64,000 nucleotides of DNA from contig JAHBXD010000001.1 in the NCBI GenBank assembly GCA_019636695.1, forward strand, positions 303,661-367,660. Direction: 5' to 3'. The translations under genes and the position numbers were made by a program. Origin of the DNA: Phycisphaeraceae bacterium (GTDB lineage: Bacteria; Planctomycetota; Phycisphaerae; Phycisphaerales; UBA1924). The notes under the pieces were generated by a model. That model had not been told where the DNA came from. It saw nothing but the letters and a program-made list of their open reading frames with translations, and searched no databases. Of the stretch, positions 51,226-60,601 are shown piece after piece. The stretch's first letter is position 1, and each line of letters starts with the position of its first letter.

Positions 51226-51924
51226 ATGGCCGATTTACGACTGTATGACGAAGGCGCCGACGATCTGATGGCGTTCGATCAATCTGCCGATCGCGTCACG
51301 CTTCTTCCCGGCGCGGGGGGGCGCATTGAGGCCACGCGACGCATCCGGATCCTCTGGGGCCAAGACATGCTTCGCGATGTGCTCGATGGTCGCTACCGCG
51401 CGATCATCTGCGGCGTGAATGAAGAAGACAACAGTCACGGCATCATCGCGCAGATCGTCAACCTGGTGACGACCAGCCAGTGGAGCGTCGGCAGCGTGAC
51501 GAGTTATGCGCGCATGTTCGGCGAGAGCGTTTCCGTACACGCCGCGCACGATCGCGAACCCTACGTGCTCAAGTATGATCTCGACACGCTCCTGGTGCTT
51601 GCGTTGCTGCGTCCGAAGGGGCGTGATCATTTCACCATCGACGATCTCGGGCGCGGCTTCCGCACCATCGTCAAGATGCTCCAGGGACGGACAGAGCGAC
51701 TTCCCGTGGCCAGCGTTTCGTTCCTCGGGGCGTCGGCCAATCGCCTTCTCGGCGCTGACGGACGTGAACCGAGCTTTGAAACGGTCCTGCGCACAATGCA
51801 CGATGCCGGCTTCCGGGGCGATGTTTATCCCTCGCCCAAGCTCTGGCAGTTCGGGCATGTCGGCGTCTTTCCGACCTACCCCTTCCCCGCGGGCTTAGAG
51901 CGCATGCGGGGTGGGAGCAGCTGA
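51226..51924 (+). CDS. conserved-looking hypothetical protein (232 aa)
   Basis: A strong GGGAGG site precedes the ATG. The soluble alpha/beta protein includes RYRAIICGVNEEDNSHGIIAQIVNLVTTSQW and ASANRLLGADGREPSFETVLRTMHDAGFRGDVYPSPKLWQFGHVGVFPTYPFP, segments that look well conserved but belong to no family I can name. There is no signal or membrane segment. It is monocistronic-looking, 85 bases after panD. The Gly/His-rich end could be a ligand or metal site, but that is only a suggestion. Confidence 0.75.
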   Translation: MADLRLYDEGADDLMAFDQSADRVTLLPGAGGRIEATRRIRILWGQDMLRDVLDGRYRAIICGVNEEDNSHGIIAQIVNLVTTSQWSVGSVTSYARMFGESVSVHAAHDREPYVLKYDLDTLLVLALLRPKGRDHFTIDDLGRGFRTIVKMLQGRTERLPVASVSFLGASANRLLGADGREPSFETVLRTMHDAGFRGDVYPSPKLWQFGHVGVFPTYPFPAGLERMRGGSS

Positions 51925-52068
51925 CCCGCGTCGGTTCTTTGCGGATGACATCGAGCCTCGGCGCCTTCCACGCGGCGGAAACACCGCATGGATCGAGATC
52001 TGCTGTCTGGATGAGCCCGTTGGTTCCCAGAGAACAATTCTCCCAATCGTGTTCAGTGGGCACGCACG

Positions 52069-52103
52069 AAAAAAGACCCGGCCCGCCGAAGAGGCGGGCC
52101 GGG
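52069..52103 (-). terminator. intrinsic terminator of the second prepilin-like gene
   Basis: CCCGGCCCGCC (52077-52087) pairs perfectly with GGCGGGCCGGG (52093-52103), and the minus strand continues TCTTTTTTCG. It lies about 40 bases past the stop. Confidence 0.92.
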
Positions 52104-52143
52104 CAAGCATTGGCATCACTAGGCCGCGATGGGCTTGGGGTGC

Positions 52144-53196
52144 TTAGTCGTAGAAGGGCTGGATGGAGGTCGTGCGGGGCGAGGGGTTGCCGCCGACGAC
52201 GTCCTTGTAGGAGCGGAGGTAGGCGTTGCGGTTGTTGCGGGCGCCCTGGATGATGTTCTGCGTCGAGCCGGTGGAGTTGTCGCCGTAGGGCGTACGGGAG
52301 AGGTCGTTCTCGTCGACGAAGATGTTGTCCGGCTTGGAGCGCTGACGGGCCGGGTTGAGGTTGGCAAAGGTGAACTGGAGATCGTCCGGGTCAGGACGGG
52401 TCTCGAAGATCACGCGGTTGTCGTTGTACGCCACGTTGCCGGACCAGCGGATGCGGCTGCCGTGGATCAGCAGGGTGTTGGAGTTGATGCCCAGCGGGGT
52501 GTTGTACTCCGTGCTGGGGGTGCCGGCATCCTGCAGCAGGTCCCACGTGGTCTGAGAGTTGATGTCGCCGGTGATCGTGAAGACCGGGCCGCGGTTGGCG
52601 ATCGCGGCGTGCGAGGAGCTGGAAGAGTCGCGCCAGACTTCATTCTTGCGAGCGCCGAAGGGCAGCGAGTGGGCATACGAGAAGTGCGAGTCGCCGTCGG
52701 CAGCGCGCTGGCCGTCAACAAGGATCGACTCCTTGGGGTGGGCGCGGAAGGCCGGGTCCCAGAGGGCGCGAGCAGGCTGCACGGCACCCTGGGGGTCCGA
52801 AACCATGTAGTTCAGGAATTCGACCACCGGGCCGGCTTCGGCCGGGCTGATGTACTGCTTGGTGGTCGTCGCACCGTTGAACAGCAGCAGCGAGAAGATG
52901 TTACGGGTCGAGTCAAGCTTGAACGCGTTGGGCTTGTCAGTGCCGGCGTTGACGATGCCGGTCACGGTGAAGCCGTCCTTGTCCACATCGCTCGGGGTGG
53001 GGAAACGCTCACGGTTCTGGAGCGCCCACTGCACCATCGACTGATGGATGCCGCGGATCTGGCTCGCGTCCTTCATCTGGCGAGCGGTGGAGCGCGCCTT
53101 TCCGAGGGCCGGGAGCAGAATGCCGATGAGCAGCGCGATGATCGCAATGACCACCAGCAGCTCGATCAGCGTAAAGCCACGATTACTGCGACGCAT
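52144..53196 (-). CDS. type II secretion/prepilin-like protein
   Basis: The 350-residue protein begins RRSNRGFTLIELLVVIAIIALLIGILLPALGKA, a textbook prepilin leader with a GF cleavage site and the planctomycete-type following helix. The body has GNVAYNDNRVIFETRPDPDDLQF, and the C-terminus is Asn/Asp-rich with DVVGGNPSPRTTSIQPFYD; the usual DG box near the end is missing. GGAGG lies seven bases before the ATG. The gene has its own terminator and a long leader. It resembles the prepilin-like gene at 42125-43147 only at the leader. Confidence 0.85.
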   Translation of the reverse strand: MRRSNRGFTLIELLVVIAIIALLIGILLPALGKARSTARQMKDASQIRGIHQSMVQWALQNRERFPTPSDVDKDGFTVTGIVNAGTDKPNAFKLDSTRNIFSLLLFNGATTTKQYISPAEAGPVVEFLNYMVSDPQGAVQPARALWDPAFRAHPKESILVDGQRAADGDSHFSYAHSLPFGARKNEVWRDSSSSSHAAIANRGPVFTITGDINSQTTWDLLQDAGTPSTEYNTPLGINSNTLLIHGSRIRWSGNVAYNDNRVIFETRPDPDDLQFTFANLNPARQRSKPDNIFVDENDLSRTPYGDNSTGSTQNIIQGARNNRNAYLRSYKDVVGGNPSPRTTSIQPFYD

Positions 53197-53606
53197 ATGA
53201 AATCCTCCAAACGGGACATCCGCCCGACACGAGCGGGAAAAAACCGCTCTGGACAAGCTCCCACGAGAGGGAGCGAAACCGCGATGTGTCATATCACCGA
53301 CTGAACCTGTCTACCGCGCACCAAGCTCAGGCTTGCACACGCTTTGCACGCAGGAAACCGCCAAACAAGGCATGCGGCACCTGTCGCACAGGTACAGGTC
53401 TTTCAAAATGTCGGAGGGGAGGCCCGCTGAGAATACGGGCGGTGGCGAAGGCCACCAAATGAGGGCGTGAATCGATCAATAACCAGCGCCACCCCTGCCA
53501 TTCAAGTTGTCGAGGCAGTATTGCAAGCTCCGATACGTCTGTCAAGTCCTTTCGGTTCCTCACAAGACCGGAAAATACCCCCCCAGAGTCCCGGGTACAC
53601 TCTGCC
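53197..53606. other. 410-base intergenic region with leader hairpins, no gene supported
   Basis: A minus-strand frame at 53327-53608 exists but reads without family character. Next to the prepilin gene the minus-strand leader holds GAGCGG-T6-C-CCGCTC and GGGAGC/GCTCCC pairings, and ACCTGT/ACAGGT occurs near 53380. Promoters for the prepilin-like gene and the divergent RidA gene must lie here. Confidence 0.45.
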
Positions 53607-54083
53607 ATGACCGCAATCCAACACCCTGAAGCCCGGCTTCACACCCTCGGCCTGACCCTCCCCCAACCCGCTCGGCCGGTCGCAAGTTACATCCCGGTCG
53701 TCCGCTCCGGCGACCTCGTTTTCGTCAGCGGCCAAATTCCCCTTCGCGATGGCCAGATGATCGCCCAGGGCCGCGTCGGCCGCGAAGTTGATCAAGAGAC
53801 CGCTTTGGAGTGCGCCCGGCAATGCACCCTCAACGGTCTGGCCGCCCTTCGTGCCGAAATCGGTTCGCTCGATCGCGTCCGTCGGGTGGTCAGGGTGGGG
53901 TGCTTTGTCGCCTGCGATGCGGGGTTTCACGCACAGCCGGCCATCGCCAATGGCGCAAGCAATCTTCTCGTCGAGATTTTCGGCGAGTCAGGCAGGCATG
54001 CGCGGGCCGCCGTAGGGTGTATCGACCTGCCCCTGGGCGCTCCGGTCGAGGTCGAGTTCCTGTTCCAAGTCGACCCCGACTAA
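53607..54083 (+). CDS. RidA/YjgF family protein
   Basis: The 158-residue protein contains the family core: YIPVVRSGDLVFVSGQIPLRDGQ, TALECARQCTLNGLAALRAEIGSLDRV, VVRVGCFVACDAGFHAQPAIANGASNLLVEIFGE and the C-terminal ARAAVGCIDLPLGAPVEVEF with the conserved Arg. RidA members hydrolyse reactive enamine or imine intermediates. This copy is of the longer YjgH-like type. The next gene, rseP-like, follows after 91 bases. Confidence 0.92.
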   Translation: MTAIQHPEARLHTLGLTLPQPARPVASYIPVVRSGDLVFVSGQIPLRDGQMIAQGRVGREVDQETALECARQCTLNGLAALRAEIGSLDRVRRVVRVGCFVACDAGFHAQPAIANGASNLLVEIFGESGRHARAAVGCIDLPLGAPVEVEFLFQVDPD

Positions 54084-54174
54084 TCGTCTCAAGGGATTAC
54101 CCTGGCCCAGGGGAACTCCTTACGCGGCAATCCGCAAGCGGAACCAGCGTGCATCGGCCGATACCCTCCCTGCG

Positions 54175-56262
54175 ATGTCTTCACTCCTTCCTTGGCTGGC
54201 GACCCTGTTTGACCTTTTCCTGGTCGTCCTGGGGTTCGGGCTGATCATCGTCATCCACGAACTCGGGCACTTTCTGGCGGCGAGGTGGGCCGGGGTTCGT
54301 GTGCTTGCATTCGCGGTGGGCATTGGCAAGCCCGTGTTCAGCTATCGCCGGGGGATCGGGTGGCGAAGGGGGTCAAGCGAGCCGGAATACCTCGATTCCA
54401 TGCGATCACGGAGCGACATCAGTCCGACCGAGTACCGATTCTGCTGGCTCCCGTTCGGTGGGTACGTCAAGATGCTCGGGCAGGAAGACGCCAACCCCGG
54501 TGCGGTCAGCAGTGCTCCCGACAGCTATCAGAACTGCCCAATTTGGAAGCGGATGATCATCATCTCGGCCGGAGTGATCGCCAATGTCATCACGGCCATG
54601 CTCTTGTTCGTATTCGTCTTTATGGTCGGCCTCAAGAGCGAGCCGGCACGCATCGGCGGCGTTGTTCCAGGACATCCCGCTTCACAGGCCATCGCCGAGA
54701 ACCCTGACATCTCCGCCGGGCTTCTGCCGGGGGATGAGGTCGCCTGGGTTGACGGTCGCGTTCCGCGTCATTTCAACGATTTGAATCTTGCCGTCGTGAT
54801 GGCCGCTCGGAATGAACCGGTCCGGCTGCGCATCCGCCGCGATGGGTACACCGAACCGCTTGCGTTCAATGTCACGCCGAAGGTTGAGCCGTCAACAGGC
54901 CTTCTGGCGATCGGTGTCACCCCGGCGCGAAGCACACGGCTTGTCGAACTCCGCCGCGAGGCCGACCGCGCCAGGTTCGAGGAGCGCATGCGGGAGATCG
55001 GCCTTGAAGGGGTCGAGCCGGGCATGCGCCTGGTTGAAGCAGCAGGCCGCGGACCGATTCGCGATGCGCAGGAACTGCTGAGCCTTGCGAGAGCCTCCCA
55101 AGGCACGCTCTCACTGACATTTGAAAACGACGATGGACGACGCATCACCCGGGATCTGACGCTGATTCCTGAACTGGAGATCGGCAGGGCCGAGCTGCCG
55201 GGCGGGCGCATCGTCATGATTGAGCATCTCGCGGGACTCACGCCTGTCATGCGCGTCGCGGACCCTGACCGAGCGCAGGCAAAGGGCCTTCGACAGGGTG
55301 ACATCTTCCTTCGCATCGGTGCGGCGGAATACCCCGGACTCGCGGCGGGCATTCGTGAGATTCAGGCACGCAAACGAGGTCGAGTCGAAGTGACGCTGCT
55401 CCGCGACTCTGCCGATGGTGTTGCAGGCTCTGAGGTCAGTCTCAGCCTGCGGGTGAACAGCAAGGGGCAGGTGGGGTTTGGTGTGGGCGATACCGCCGAC
55501 ATCAGCACGCTCCTCGCTCGCACTCCTGAAGGGCTTCGCCGCGGCGAAGAACCTGAAGACTCTCCGCGGCCGTTGCCCGGGTCGCGTGTGCCCGCGGGAA
55601 GCCGCATTCTCTCGGTTGATGATCGGGAAGTCTCTGATTTTGCCTCGCTTCGGGCCGCGCTGATCGACGCGGCAAACACCGCGAAGCACACCGGTGATTC
55701 GACCGCGCACGTTTCCCTGACGCTCGCGCTGCCCGGTGGGCTGGTCGAGCCGTGGATGCTCACGCTCGAGCAGGCCGACATCGATGCGTTGCGTGCGCTG
55801 TCGTGGCGGCTTCCGTTTTCAATCGAACTCTTTGAACTCGAACAGACGTTCGTGCGCGGCGCCGACCCGGTCGATTCGATCCTGATCGGCCTGGCCGAAA
55901 CCCGTCGCGTCATGATCACAACCTATCTCACATTTGCGCGCCTGTTTCAGGGCACAGTCAAGGTTGAGCACCTCAAGGGGCCGGTCGGCATCGCGCACCT
56001 CGGCACGCGCATCGCCGAACGCGGCACGATCTGGCTGCTGTTCTTCATGGGGCTGGTCAGTATCAACCTCGCGGTGATCAACTTCCTTCCGCTGCCCCTG
56101 GTAGACGGCGGCCAGTTCCTCATGCTCGTGTACGAGCAGGTCCGCGGGCGGCCCGTGCCGCTTCGTGTGCAGGAAGTGATCAGCATCGCCGGGTTGCTGC
56201 TGATCGGCGCGATGTTCCTGATCGTGACCTACAACGACATCATGGGGCTTTTCGCCGGTTGA
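54175..56262 (+). CDS. RseP-type site-2 membrane metalloprotease with enlarged PDZ region
   Basis: The 695-residue protein has the zinc site HELGH (His28, His32) in the first membrane segment, WLPFGGYVKMLGQED, and a C-terminal NFLPLPLVDGGQFLMLVYE completing the active site. The 450-residue middle is much larger than in E. coli RseP; it carries at least two PDZ-like units (GVVPGHPASQAIAEN...LLPGDEVAWVDG, ADPDRAQAKGLRQGDIFLRIG and AGSRILSVDDREV). It cleaves membrane-anchored anti-sigma factors or signal-peptide remnants inside the membrane. No anti-sigma gene is adjacent. It lies before an alpha/beta hydrolase gene. Confidence 0.93.
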   Translation: MSSLLPWLATLFDLFLVVLGFGLIIVIHELGHFLAARWAGVRVLAFAVGIGKPVFSYRRGIGWRRGSSEPEYLDSMRSRSDISPTEYRFCWLPFGGYVKMLGQEDANPGAVSSAPDSYQNCPIWKRMIIISAGVIANVITAMLLFVFVFMVGLKSEPARIGGVVPGHPASQAIAENPDISAGLLPGDEVAWVDGRVPRHFNDLNLAVVMAARNEPVRLRIRRDGYTEPLAFNVTPKVEPSTGLLAIGVTPARSTRLVELRREADRARFEERMREIGLEGVEPGMRLVEAAGRGPIRDAQELLSLARASQGTLSLTFENDDGRRITRDLTLIPELEIGRAELPGGRIVMIEHLAGLTPVMRVADPDRAQAKGLRQGDIFLRIGAAEYPGLAAGIREIQARKRGRVEVTLLRDSADGVAGSEVSLSLRVNSKGQVGFGVGDTADISTLLARTPEGLRRGEEPEDSPRPLPGSRVPAGSRILSVDDREVSDFASLRAALIDAANTAKHTGDSTAHVSLTLALPGGLVEPWMLTLEQADIDALRALSWRLPFSIELFELEQTFVRGADPVDSILIGLAETRRVMITTYLTFARLFQGTVKVEHLKGPVGIAHLGTRIAERGTIWLLFFMGLVSINLAVINFLPLPLVDGGQFLMLVYEQVRGRPVPLRVQEVISIAGLLLIGAMFLIVTYNDIMGLFAG

Positions 56263-56298
56263 TTTTTCCGGCGATCATCGTGCAAGGAGCCTCGGCGA

Positions 56299-57255
56299 AT
56301 GGGGCTGGTGCTGCTGCTGCTTGCGGGTCTCGTCTGCGCCTGGGTGCTCGGCATCGTGCTGACGCTCGGAATGCTCATCCGCCCGCCGCGCCGAACCTAT
56401 GCCACCGCGGTGGCGCGCGGGCGGCCCGGCGACCCCGGTGAGCGGTCTCCGGCCCTTGCCTTCGAGAGTTTCACGTTCAGTTCCCGTGGGCGGCGGTTGT
56501 GTGCCTGGGATATCCGATGCCGAAACCCGGGCGGGCCGGTCGTCATCCTGAGTCACGGGTGGGGAGATTCCCGAATCGGGGCGATCGCTCGGCTTGATCC
56601 GCTTCTGCCGCACGCGTCACGCATCATCGCATGGGATCTTCCCGGTCATGGTGACAGTCCCGGATGTTGTCGACTCGGTGTGCATGAGCCGCTCGATCTG
56701 ATTACGTTGATCGAGATCATCCGCCCTTCGGATACACCCTCGACTTCAGTCGATATTGTGCTTTGGGGTTGGTCGCTCGGGGCCGGTGTGTCGATTGTCG
56801 CAGCCGCAGCCCGGGCCGAGGGCATTCTCGGCGTGATCGCCGAAAGCCCGTATCGGGATGTCAAGACGCCGGCTCGCAACGTGCTCCGGATTTACCGCTT
56901 GCCGCATTTCGGCCTGCTCGGGCCGGCGCTGGCGCTGGTCGGAGGGTTCCTTGGCGCGGGCGCTCGCTGGCGGCGGGCGATTCCTCCTGCCGATGTGCCC
57001 TTTGACCGCGTCTCACACGCCGCATACGTGCGCTGCCCGGTGCTTGTGCTGCACGGTGAGCGTGATGAGATCAGTCCTCTCGACGATGGCCGCCAGATAG
57101 CCGAATCATGCCGCGGGCAACTGGTCAGCATTTCAGGAGGTCGGCACAATACCCTGTGGACGGATCCCCAAACCCGTCAGAGTTGTGCGATCTCGGTCGA
57201 AGAGTTCATGCGCACGCTCGCCGGCACAATTGACCGGCATGGCCGTGGGGGATAA
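56299..57255 (+). CDS. alpha/beta hydrolase with N-terminal membrane anchor
   Basis: The 318-residue protein starts with a hydrophobic anchor (VLLLLAGLVCAWVLGIVLTLGMLI), then the hydrolase fold: VVILSHGWGDSRIG oxyanion-type turn, WDLPGHGDS, nucleophile elbow LWGWSLGAGVSI with Ser, VLVLHGERDEISPLDDGRQIAE with Asp, and SGGRHNTLW with His. It resembles membrane-facing serine esterases or peptidases of the BEM46/FrsA-like kind. The substrate is unknown. It is 36 bases downstream of the RseP-type gene and may be co-transcribed. Confidence 0.88.
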   Translation: MGLVLLLLAGLVCAWVLGIVLTLGMLIRPPRRTYATAVARGRPGDPGERSPALAFESFTFSSRGRRLCAWDIRCRNPGGPVVILSHGWGDSRIGAIARLDPLLPHASRIIAWDLPGHGDSPGCCRLGVHEPLDLITLIEIIRPSDTPSTSVDIVLWGWSLGAGVSIVAAAARAEGILGVIAESPYRDVKTPARNVLRIYRLPHFGLLGPALALVGGFLGAGARWRRAIPPADVPFDRVSHAAYVRCPVLVLHGERDEISPLDDGRQIAESCRGQLVSISGGRHNTLWTDPQTRQSCAISVEEFMRTLAGTIDRHGRGG

Positions 57256-57923
57256 CTCTGCGGCGTCAGTTCATGCCGCCATGGGTTCAATCACCTGTCT
57301 CAGGAAAATGCAGCCATTCGGGAGCTGGCGATATCAACAATTCAATCGCGCGTGTCGTCGAACAGACGGCCCTTATATCGTGGCCCGTTCCGATTCGTCA
57401 GACCAATGCAGGACAATATGACATAATCGTGTTCTGAATGTGTCCTCAGCCCTCCTGTTATGCGGCGAGATTGGTGAATCGCGACATCCCGCAAGATGCC
57501 ACAGCATAAACTCAGTCGAGCACGGCGAATGCACACATACAATGCACACATACAGTGAGGAATGGAGAATGCAATGGAGAGGCGTTCATCTTGTGGGCGA
57601 GTGCTACTCTGGATGGATACACAAGGCACACATAGAGGCATTGGTTCACGAGTGTATGAATGACAGAAAAATATTGACTTCGGATGTGCTGGCCATGGAT
57701 CCGTTCGGGTTCTCGAGAACCTCGTTTTTCTCACAGACAGTGGATTCGTGCTGCTTGACTGGTCCATGTAAACGCACTGAAAGCCGTGAACTTGTGCTGC
57801 AGGCTGTCAGCGGGTAACCTATCGCGTATGTCTGCGTCCCTGGATCTTGAGAGTGGTACGACAGGTGGTGTGTGGACAAACGGCCGGCTGTGAGAGCGGG
57901 GGGGATGCCTCGCGAGTGAATAC
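57256..57923. other. 668-base AT-richer region, no gene supported
   Basis: Composition shifts to visibly higher A+T than on either side. Overlapping frames on both strands (for instance 57440-57817 plus) have Cys/His/Met-rich, unlikely translations. It contains an exact 13-base tandem repeat AATGCACACATAC at 57528-57553. Confidence 0.45.
57528..57553. repeat. 13-base tandem direct repeat
   Basis: AATGCACACATAC occurs twice head to tail (57528-57540, 57541-57553). Confidence 0.9.
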
Positions 57924-58862
57924 ATGAGCATTGCCTTTCCAGTCACGGCGTTTCTCGTTTGCGTATGGTTCTTCATTGCGTCGATTGTGCTTTATCGTCT
58001 TGCCCTCCGTAGAAGCACCGCTCAACGCTATCGAAGGATGAATGGACTGCTGTGCAGCAGTCTGCCGATGTCAGTGAGCATAGTGTTCGCGATTTACGGC
58101 GTCAAAGTAAGCGCGCAATACTTGAAACTGCGTGAAATAGTACGTGTTGTAACCAACGAGGTATCCGGCCTCAGTTATCTTGAAGAGAGCACCGTCGCAT
58201 ACCCGAGCGATACATACTCTGGCGGGCCGTATTTCATCTATGTGCATCTGAGCAAAGTTGCTCAAATCGCCATTGACGATGCCAATGCAGCAAATCCTAA
58301 TCTGCATCGCGGGCCAAGCCACCCTTTCACGAATCTGCATGGACTTGTTCTCGAACGAAAGCAACTTCCGGGCTATGTTCATGCCGGGTACTCCTTGAGG
58401 CAATTGGCTATTGACTACCCGTCGCCTCTCAGTGCGGCAACATCCATTGTCATCATCGAGCCGCTTGTGTTGGCCTCGGGAACTTCGGAAGGCACCTATA
58501 GGTTCAAGCGAATGTATGAAAGCAGTTGGGAGCGAATCATGTCGGAACGAAGGGCGTTCCGGGTCACGTACCCTGTCCATTCGTGGGGCATGCATGTCTC
58601 GGTGTTCGAGAGAAAAACCGGCACGCTCGTCGGACGGACAACGTTACTGCCGCCATATCATGATGATTGGTGGACCACGGATGAGCCTTTCCTTCGCTTG
58701 TATCAGTGGCTTGACGGCGATTCGGAATGCACCGAGGCCAGCACCACGCGGCACAGAGCACAACCGAATGCGTTACGCGAATCTGGTCTGTCTGCGCCGG
58801 ATTCCGAGTATCCAAGCGCCCGCCATCTCCGGCAGCACACAAAGGAGGACAATGGAGGCTGA
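57924..58862 (+). CDS. membrane-anchored hypothetical protein of atypical composition (312 aa)
   Basis: Two membrane segments are clear (IAFPVTAFLVCVWFFIASIVLYRLAL and LCSSLPMSVSIVFAIYGVKV), followed by a large extracytoplasmic or cytoplasmic domain containing YFIYVHLSKVAQIAIDDANAANPNLHRGP, TSIVIIEPLVLASG and DDWWTTDEPFLRLYQWL. Base and codon use are less GC-biased than in all neighbouring genes. No family, signal peptidase site or catalytic motif was recognised. There is no clear Shine-Dalgarno site. It may be part of an acquired segment; the product could be an envelope protein. Confidence 0.6.
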   Translation: MSIAFPVTAFLVCVWFFIASIVLYRLALRRSTAQRYRRMNGLLCSSLPMSVSIVFAIYGVKVSAQYLKLREIVRVVTNEVSGLSYLEESTVAYPSDTYSGGPYFIYVHLSKVAQIAIDDANAANPNLHRGPSHPFTNLHGLVLERKQLPGYVHAGYSLRQLAIDYPSPLSAATSIVIIEPLVLASGTSEGTYRFKRMYESSWERIMSERRAFRVTYPVHSWGMHVSVFERKTGTLVGRTTLLPPYHDDWWTTDEPFLRLYQWLDGDSECTEASTTRHRAQPNALRESGLSAPDSEYPSARHLRQHTKEDNGG

Positions 58863-58981
58863 CAGCCACGGCAACTGACTGATCACACCGCCACCGTGAT
58901 CACAGGTATCAGTACGGTTGCCGCACATTGGCCCGGCATGTACATGTTTGCATGCGCAGGGCAATCCGACACGCGCAGCGC

Positions 58982-60601
58982 CTAAATCGCATTTCGGTTG
59001 AAAAAGCCGCGGAAGAGCGTCAGCCAGAGAATCCACAGATCGAATCGAAGCGACCAGTGCCGCACATAGAACAGATCGTGCTGAATCCGCTTCTTCAGGT
59101 CTGAGTCACCGCGTAGGCCGTTCACCTGTGCCCAGCCGGTCATGCCTGCCTTTACGTGCTGACGAAGCATGTACCCGCGCCAGTCTTCCTTGAATCGGTC
59201 GATCAGTTCCGGACGCTCAGGCCTGGGGCCGACCAAAGACATCTCGCCCTTGAGCACATTGAGCAGTTGCGGCAGCTCGTCCAGGCTCAACCGCCTGAGC
59301 ACTCGCCCGACAGGCGTGATACGCGGATCGCCGCGACGCGTCCAGGCCGCGCGGGCATCGTCGAGGGTCGCGGGGTCGATCCCTGCCTCGTCCTCGACAT
59401 GGCGCATCGTCCGGAATTTGTAGAGCATGAACTGTTCGCCGCCCAATCCCACCCGACGTTGCTTGAAGATCACTGGACCCGGCCCGCCGAGACGGACAAG
59501 CAACGCAATCAGCACCATCACCGGCGCAAAAAGCAGCAGCGCCGCCGAGGCGCCGAGCACATCCAGTACTCGTTTGGTGACCCCTCCGACACCGTACAGC
59601 GGGCTTTCCCGGTAACTGAGCACCGGCATGCCTTCCAGTTCGCTCACCACCATATTCTGAGGCAGATAGCGAAGCGGAACATCCGGAATGATGCGCACAT
59701 CAAGCGCGAAACGTTCAAGCCTGCGGAGAATGTCAGGCAGCGCCGGCCATTCCGCATGAGGCAATGCCAGATACACCGCATCGACCTTGTGGGCGTCAAG
59801 CACATGCTCAAGGTCATCGATCCCGCCTCGCACCGGACGTCCGAGGCATTGCTCGCGATCACGCTTCTTTGCGTGCGAAACAAAATACGCCACGTTGATC
59901 CCGGTCCAACTGTTTCGGCTTAGCGTGCGGCAGGCGATTTGTCCCAGCCGCCCGACGCCGATGATCGCCACGTGCCGCAGGTTGCGTCCCCGACGCCGGA
60001 GTTCACGGAGCATCAGGCGCAGCGCTACGCGATGGCCGATCAGACCCGTCGGCAGAAGCGCTGCCAGCAACGCCAGTTGCATTCGGGCTGGGTCGGCCAG
60101 CAGGCCCAGGCGCTCGGCGTTCGTCGTGCGTGTCAGCCCGAGGGCTGCATCGCCCAGCGCCCAGAGAATCACCACCATCCCGCACAGGCCCAGCAGCGAG
60201 GCCTTCATCAACTGGCCGATCTCAGCGCCGATCGAACGGTCCCGCCGCGGGCGATACAACCCCAGAAGAAGCATTGCTCCTAGCACCGAGGGCAGCGCCA
60301 CCAAAACAAGGGGTTCCTTGACCCAGGTTTCCCATGACTCGGGAAACCCCTGATGAGCAGCGCCCCGACGGAAGCCCCACGCCGCGTAACACGCCCCGGT
60401 GATCACCAAGGCATCGAGTGCGGCAAAAAGAGCAACGAAGAGCTGGTGACGTTGCTTGAGCACGGGACGATCCTCGCCGTGTCGTCGTGTCGTCTCGGGC
60501 ATCCTGCCCAGAGCACACACTGTGGCCAAGAGCCCTGTTTCTGTCAACTGCCGCCTGGGGTGTCGGGCCAGAGCGTCAGGGGGTGACGCCGTGTCGCTCA
60601 T
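58982..60601 (-). CDS. exopolysaccharide-type sugar transferase (polyprenyl glycosylphosphotransferase)
   Basis: The protein has four to five N-terminal membrane segments, a middle Rossmann-like CoA-binding-type domain (VAIIGVGRLGQIACRTLSR ... VYLALPHAEW), another membrane hairpin and the C-terminal bacterial sugar transferase domain: KRVLDVLGASAALLLFAPVMVLIALLVRLGGPGPVIFKQRRVG, KFRTM, RRLSLDELPQLLNVLKGEMSLVGPRPERPE and MTGWAQVNGLRGDSDL. It puts the first sugar-1-phosphate on undecaprenyl phosphate. The start given overlaps the dnaJ-like gene by 26 bases; an ATG at 60502 is the alternative. No further polysaccharide genes are seen here. Confidence 0.92.
   Translation of the reverse strand: MSDTASPPDALARHPRRQLTETGLLATVCALGRMPETTRRHGEDRPVLKQRHQLFVALFAALDALVITGACYAAWGFRRGAAHQGFPESWETWVKEPLVLVALPSVLGAMLLLGLYRPRRDRSIGAEIGQLMKASLLGLCGMVVILWALGDAALGLTRTTNAERLGLLADPARMQLALLAALLPTGLIGHRVALRLMLRELRRRGRNLRHVAIIGVGRLGQIACRTLSRNSWTGINVAYFVSHAKKRDREQCLGRPVRGGIDDLEHVLDAHKVDAVYLALPHAEWPALPDILRRLERFALDVRIIPDVPLRYLPQNMVVSELEGMPVLSYRESPLYGVGGVTKRVLDVLGASAALLLFAPVMVLIALLVRLGGPGPVIFKQRRVGLGGEQFMLYKFRTMRHVEDEAGIDPATLDDARAAWTRRGDPRITPVGRVLRRLSLDELPQLLNVLKGEMSLVGPRPERPELIDRFKEDWRGYMLRQHVKAGMTGWAQVNGLRGDSDLKKRIQHDLFYVRHWSLRFDLWILWLTLFRGFFNRNAI

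Noticed and set aside
53327..53608. 93-residue minus-strand frame between the prepilin and RidA genes
   Set aside because: No Shine-Dalgarno site and no family similarity; it overlaps the RidA start region.
57440..57817. 125-residue plus-strand frame in the AT-richer region
   Set aside because: Cys/His/Met-rich without domain, no ribosome-binding site, and it overlaps a frame of equal quality on the other strand.
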